A stretch of DNA of 64,000 nt from Lachnospiraceae bacterium. Its GTDB lineage: Bacteria; Bacillota; Clostridia; Lachnospirales; Lachnospiraceae. Position numbers and translations under genes: made by a program. Below the pieces are notes generated by a model, which was not told the DNA's origin, did no database searches, and saw nothing but the letters and a program-made list of their open reading frames with translations. Below, one piece after another: positions 62,308 to 64,000 of the stretch. The stretch spans positions 1 to 64,000 of the forward strand of contig JAFYYN010000020.1 in the NCBI GenBank assembly GCA_017557525.1, read 5' to 3'. How positions within the stretch are numbered: position 1 is the stretch's first letter; every line of letters begins with the position of its first letter.

Positions 62308-63639
62308 ATGAAAAAGCTAGGATTAGTTCTTTTGGCATTTTTGATGATCTGCTGTACCTTTGCAGTACCTGTATCAGCTAAGGCAACAATGCCCTTTAAC
62401 CTTAAGGCGCCTGCAAATGTGTCGGTAACATGGCTTGAAGGTAACGATTCTCCTACAACCATGTCGTTTTCACTCAGTTTGGATAATGAAATTACCAGTT
62501 TCTTTTCAAAACAGGATGAAGCATTGTATAACGAAACAATAGATGAATTCAGAGCCTCTTACGGTTTTTCGGACATCGCGGTAAATGTTCAGATAGACTG
62601 GGCACTTGATGATGTAAATGACAGTGTCAGTGGATGGCACTATAACAAGTATTGGGACGGTAGCATTTACGGTATCGGATGCGACGAGAATTATGAACGT
62701 TGTGTTGGTCCCTGGGATATAGTTGACTGGGGTCTTAATAATGCCACAGAAACTGTACAGACCTATTGGATTACAAGAGGCATAACTGAAGATGATTTAA
62801 ACGGAATTCCCGATACAAAGATTCCTGCCCTTAAAAGTCAGATGAAACCGGATCAGTACACCTTTGACGGCGATTTTCTCCGGATTGATTTTTCTAAGCA
62901 CACCATGTATTTCCGTGCACGTCTGGTGACCATGCTTTATGTTGACGAGGAAGGTTGGGAATATTATCACTCCGACTGGTCACCGATCTGTTCCTACGGA
63001 AAGGATGCAGCAAAGAAAACAAAAGTAACCAAGGACGATCTTTCTGCTCCCGATATCACCAACCTACAAATGACAAACAAAGAATTCAATGGTAACCCCG
63101 TTGTAGCTTATACTCTTACCGTTCCCGACAAGCTGCAGGAGATTGCAACCAACCTTTTGTCGGCCAGAGATGATATCTATGTTGAAACCTATGCCCGTGT
63201 CAAGGGAGATACCGAATGGATCGCGCTGGATGGAGACAGAGATGTAAAACCCGGAAACCTGGAATGGAAACTAATTTACCTTGCGAAAGATGGCGAGACC
63301 ATTTCAAAGGATACGCCTATTGAGCTGCGATGCAGATATGTGGTGTATCAGTCCGAAGACGACGAACCGCTCTACTCGGATTGGTCGAAGGTTATTTCCT
63401 TCGGTACTGACGAAATAAAGATTGATAACACACCAGCTACTGATATTAGCGTCGATGCAGCAGAGTCCGATAATAACGGTACCGCCAAGAAGGATTCCTG
63501 TCCGATCTGCCATTTCTGTCCTCAGCCACTCGGCTTGTGCATCTTCATCTGGCTGTTAATTATAGTTATTATTGCAGCTGTCGTTATCGTAATCGTTATA
63601 ATGAAAAAGAAAAAAGATAAGAAAGAAAACAATAAATAA
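62308..63639 (+). CDS. Cell-surface protein with signal peptide and C-terminal membrane anchor, unknown function
   Basis: 443 residues. Signal peptide LGLVLLAFLMICCTFAVPVS; extracellular part has beta-rich, aromatic repeats such as VSVTWLEGNDSPTTMSFSLS and ARLVTMLYVDEEGWEYYHSD, suggesting fibronectin III-like folds. Near the C-terminus a cysteine cluster, CPICHFCPQPLGLC, directly precedes the membrane helix IFIWLLIIVIIAAVVIVIVI and a basic tail. ATG at 62308 has GGAGGTG upstream. The juxtamembrane cysteines could bind metal or form disulphides. Confidence 0.75.
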   Translation: MKKLGLVLLAFLMICCTFAVPVSAKATMPFNLKAPANVSVTWLEGNDSPTTMSFSLSLDNEITSFFSKQDEALYNETIDEFRASYGFSDIAVNVQIDWALDDVNDSVSGWHYNKYWDGSIYGIGCDENYERCVGPWDIVDWGLNNATETVQTYWITRGITEDDLNGIPDTKIPALKSQMKPDQYTFDGDFLRIDFSKHTMYFRARLVTMLYVDEEGWEYYHSDWSPICSYGKDAAKKTKVTKDDLSAPDITNLQMTNKEFNGNPVVAYTLTVPDKLQEIATNLLSARDDIYVETYARVKGDTEWIALDGDRDVKPGNLEWKLIYLAKDGETISKDTPIELRCRYVVYQSEDDEPLYSDWSKVISFGTDEIKIDNTPATDISVDAAESDNNGTAKKDSCPICHFCPQPLGLCIFIWLLIIVIIAAVVIVIVIMKKKKDKKENNK

Positions 63640-63649
63640 TTAACACAAC

Positions 63650-63675
63650 AGGGCTGCAACCGCAGCCCTATTTTA
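63650..63675 (+). terminator. Terminator of the surface protein gene
   Basis: AGGGCTGC AACC GCAGCCCT followed by ATTTTAATGG. Confidence 0.85.
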
Positions 63676-63681
63676 ATGGTG

Positions 63682-63713
63682 AAAAAATGCCGGGTCCCAA
63701 TAACCCGACATTT
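63682..63713 (-). terminator. Terminator of the Nudix gene
   Basis: Minus strand TGTCGGGT / ACCCGGCA (one G-T pair) followed by TTTTTTC. Confidence 0.8.
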
Positions 63714-63720
63714 ATCTGTA

Positions 63721-64000
63721 TTATTTGTTTGTCAGCTTTTCTTTTATCTTCTCGATAATCGTCACATCCGCCGGTAACCAGCTTACACTGTCTATTGTAT
63801 CCTTATCCAGCCACCTTGCTGCTTCGTGCTCCTTTAATGTAAGTTCTCCTTTTACCAGCGTACACCAGAAACAGTCCATGGAGAGATGAAATTTCGGGTA
63901 GTCGTACTCTATCGTATCTATCAGCTCTTCGATTATTATTTCAGTATCAAGTTCTTCCATGATTTCGCGTTTCAGTGCTTGCTCAGGAGATTCACCGGTT
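63721..64000 (-). CDS. MutT-like Nudix hydrolase, C-terminal part (cut by right window edge)
   Basis: The frame enters from the right edge as GESPEQALKREIMEELDTEI, which is most of the Nudix box (G-x5-E-x7-REUxEE). The tail LTLKEHEAARWLDKDTIDSV, then SWLPADVTIIEKI, is typical of MutT/8-oxo-dGTP diphosphatases, where it forms the nucleotide-specific lid. An internal ATG at 63960 is inside the Nudix box and cannot be the start. It cleans oxidised nucleotides from the pool. Confidence 0.88.
   Translation of the reverse strand, partial: TGESPEQALKREIMEELDTEIIIEELIDTIEYDYPKFHLSMDCFWCTLVKGELTLKEHEAARWLDKDTIDSVSWLPADVTIIEKIKEKLTNK

Overview
The window looks like chromosome of a Gram-positive Clostridia member, most likely Lachnospiraceae (Butyrivibrio/Roseburia-like). 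The reasons are moderate-to-low GC, strong GGAGG-type ribosome binding sites, TTGACA/TATAAT promoters, a queT gene behind a preQ1-type leader, a fused YjeF enzyme, and an agmatine/carboxyspermidine polyamine pathway. No rRNA, tRNA, CRISPR array, integrase or transposase was found. Most genes lie on the minus strand.

Layout. 1-6.2 kb: a kinase fragment cut by the edge, REP-like palindromes, a toroid-fold protein, an AraC regulator, a decayed acetyltransferase, a DUF402 phosphatase, truA and a GH2 beta-glucuronidase. 6.3-8.1 kb: a peroxide-response block (OhrR-like regulator, thiol peroxidase, Bcp peroxiredoxin). 8.2-12 kb: an alarmone synthetase joined to a two-component system, then queT behind a riboswitch-like leader that starts just after rpoC. 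12-20 kb: rpoC and rpoB, both with long acidic C-terminal tails, transcribed from a clear promoter. 20-21.9 kb: candidate small RNAs, an unknown small protein and a membrane-anchored M15 peptidase.

Polyamines. aguA-aguB (21.9-24.1 kb) and speA-speE-carboxyspermidine dehydrogenase-nspC (36.5-41.5 kb) together encode arginine to agmatine to putrescine to spermidine. Both blocks point the same way but are separated by about 12 kb of accessory DNA, which suggests one operon split by an insertion. A structured leader with a terminator precedes speA.

Accessory island, 24-36 kb. It holds a zinc-binding lipoprotein with a Fur-family-type operator, an XRE regulator/ImmA-type protease/PIN-like nuclease operon, a soluble FtsH-like AAA+ protease, an amber-interrupted gene, a translationally coupled RNase J-like metallo-beta-lactamase/PD-(D/E)XK nuclease pair, and several unknown genes. 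At least four promoters in the island share a TACGACA-containing element at a fixed distance (38-39 bp) from the -10 box. One of these sites also lies between the -35 and -10 of a winged-helix regulator gene. This is the best candidate for an undescribed, coordinately regulated (probably defensive) system.

41.8-64 kb: NAD(P)HX repair, PnuC/NadR nicotinamide riboside salvage, a MoxR ATPase/VWA metallopeptidase/radical SAM/leucine-rich-repeat cluster, a metallophosphoesterase, an L,D-transpeptidase with a UUCG-hairpin repeat array upstream, an ECF S-component, a heterodimeric ABC exporter behind a small-ORF/terminator leader, a dGTPase-like HD protein, a GH13 enzyme, a cell-surface protein and a MutT-like Nudix gene cut by the right edge.
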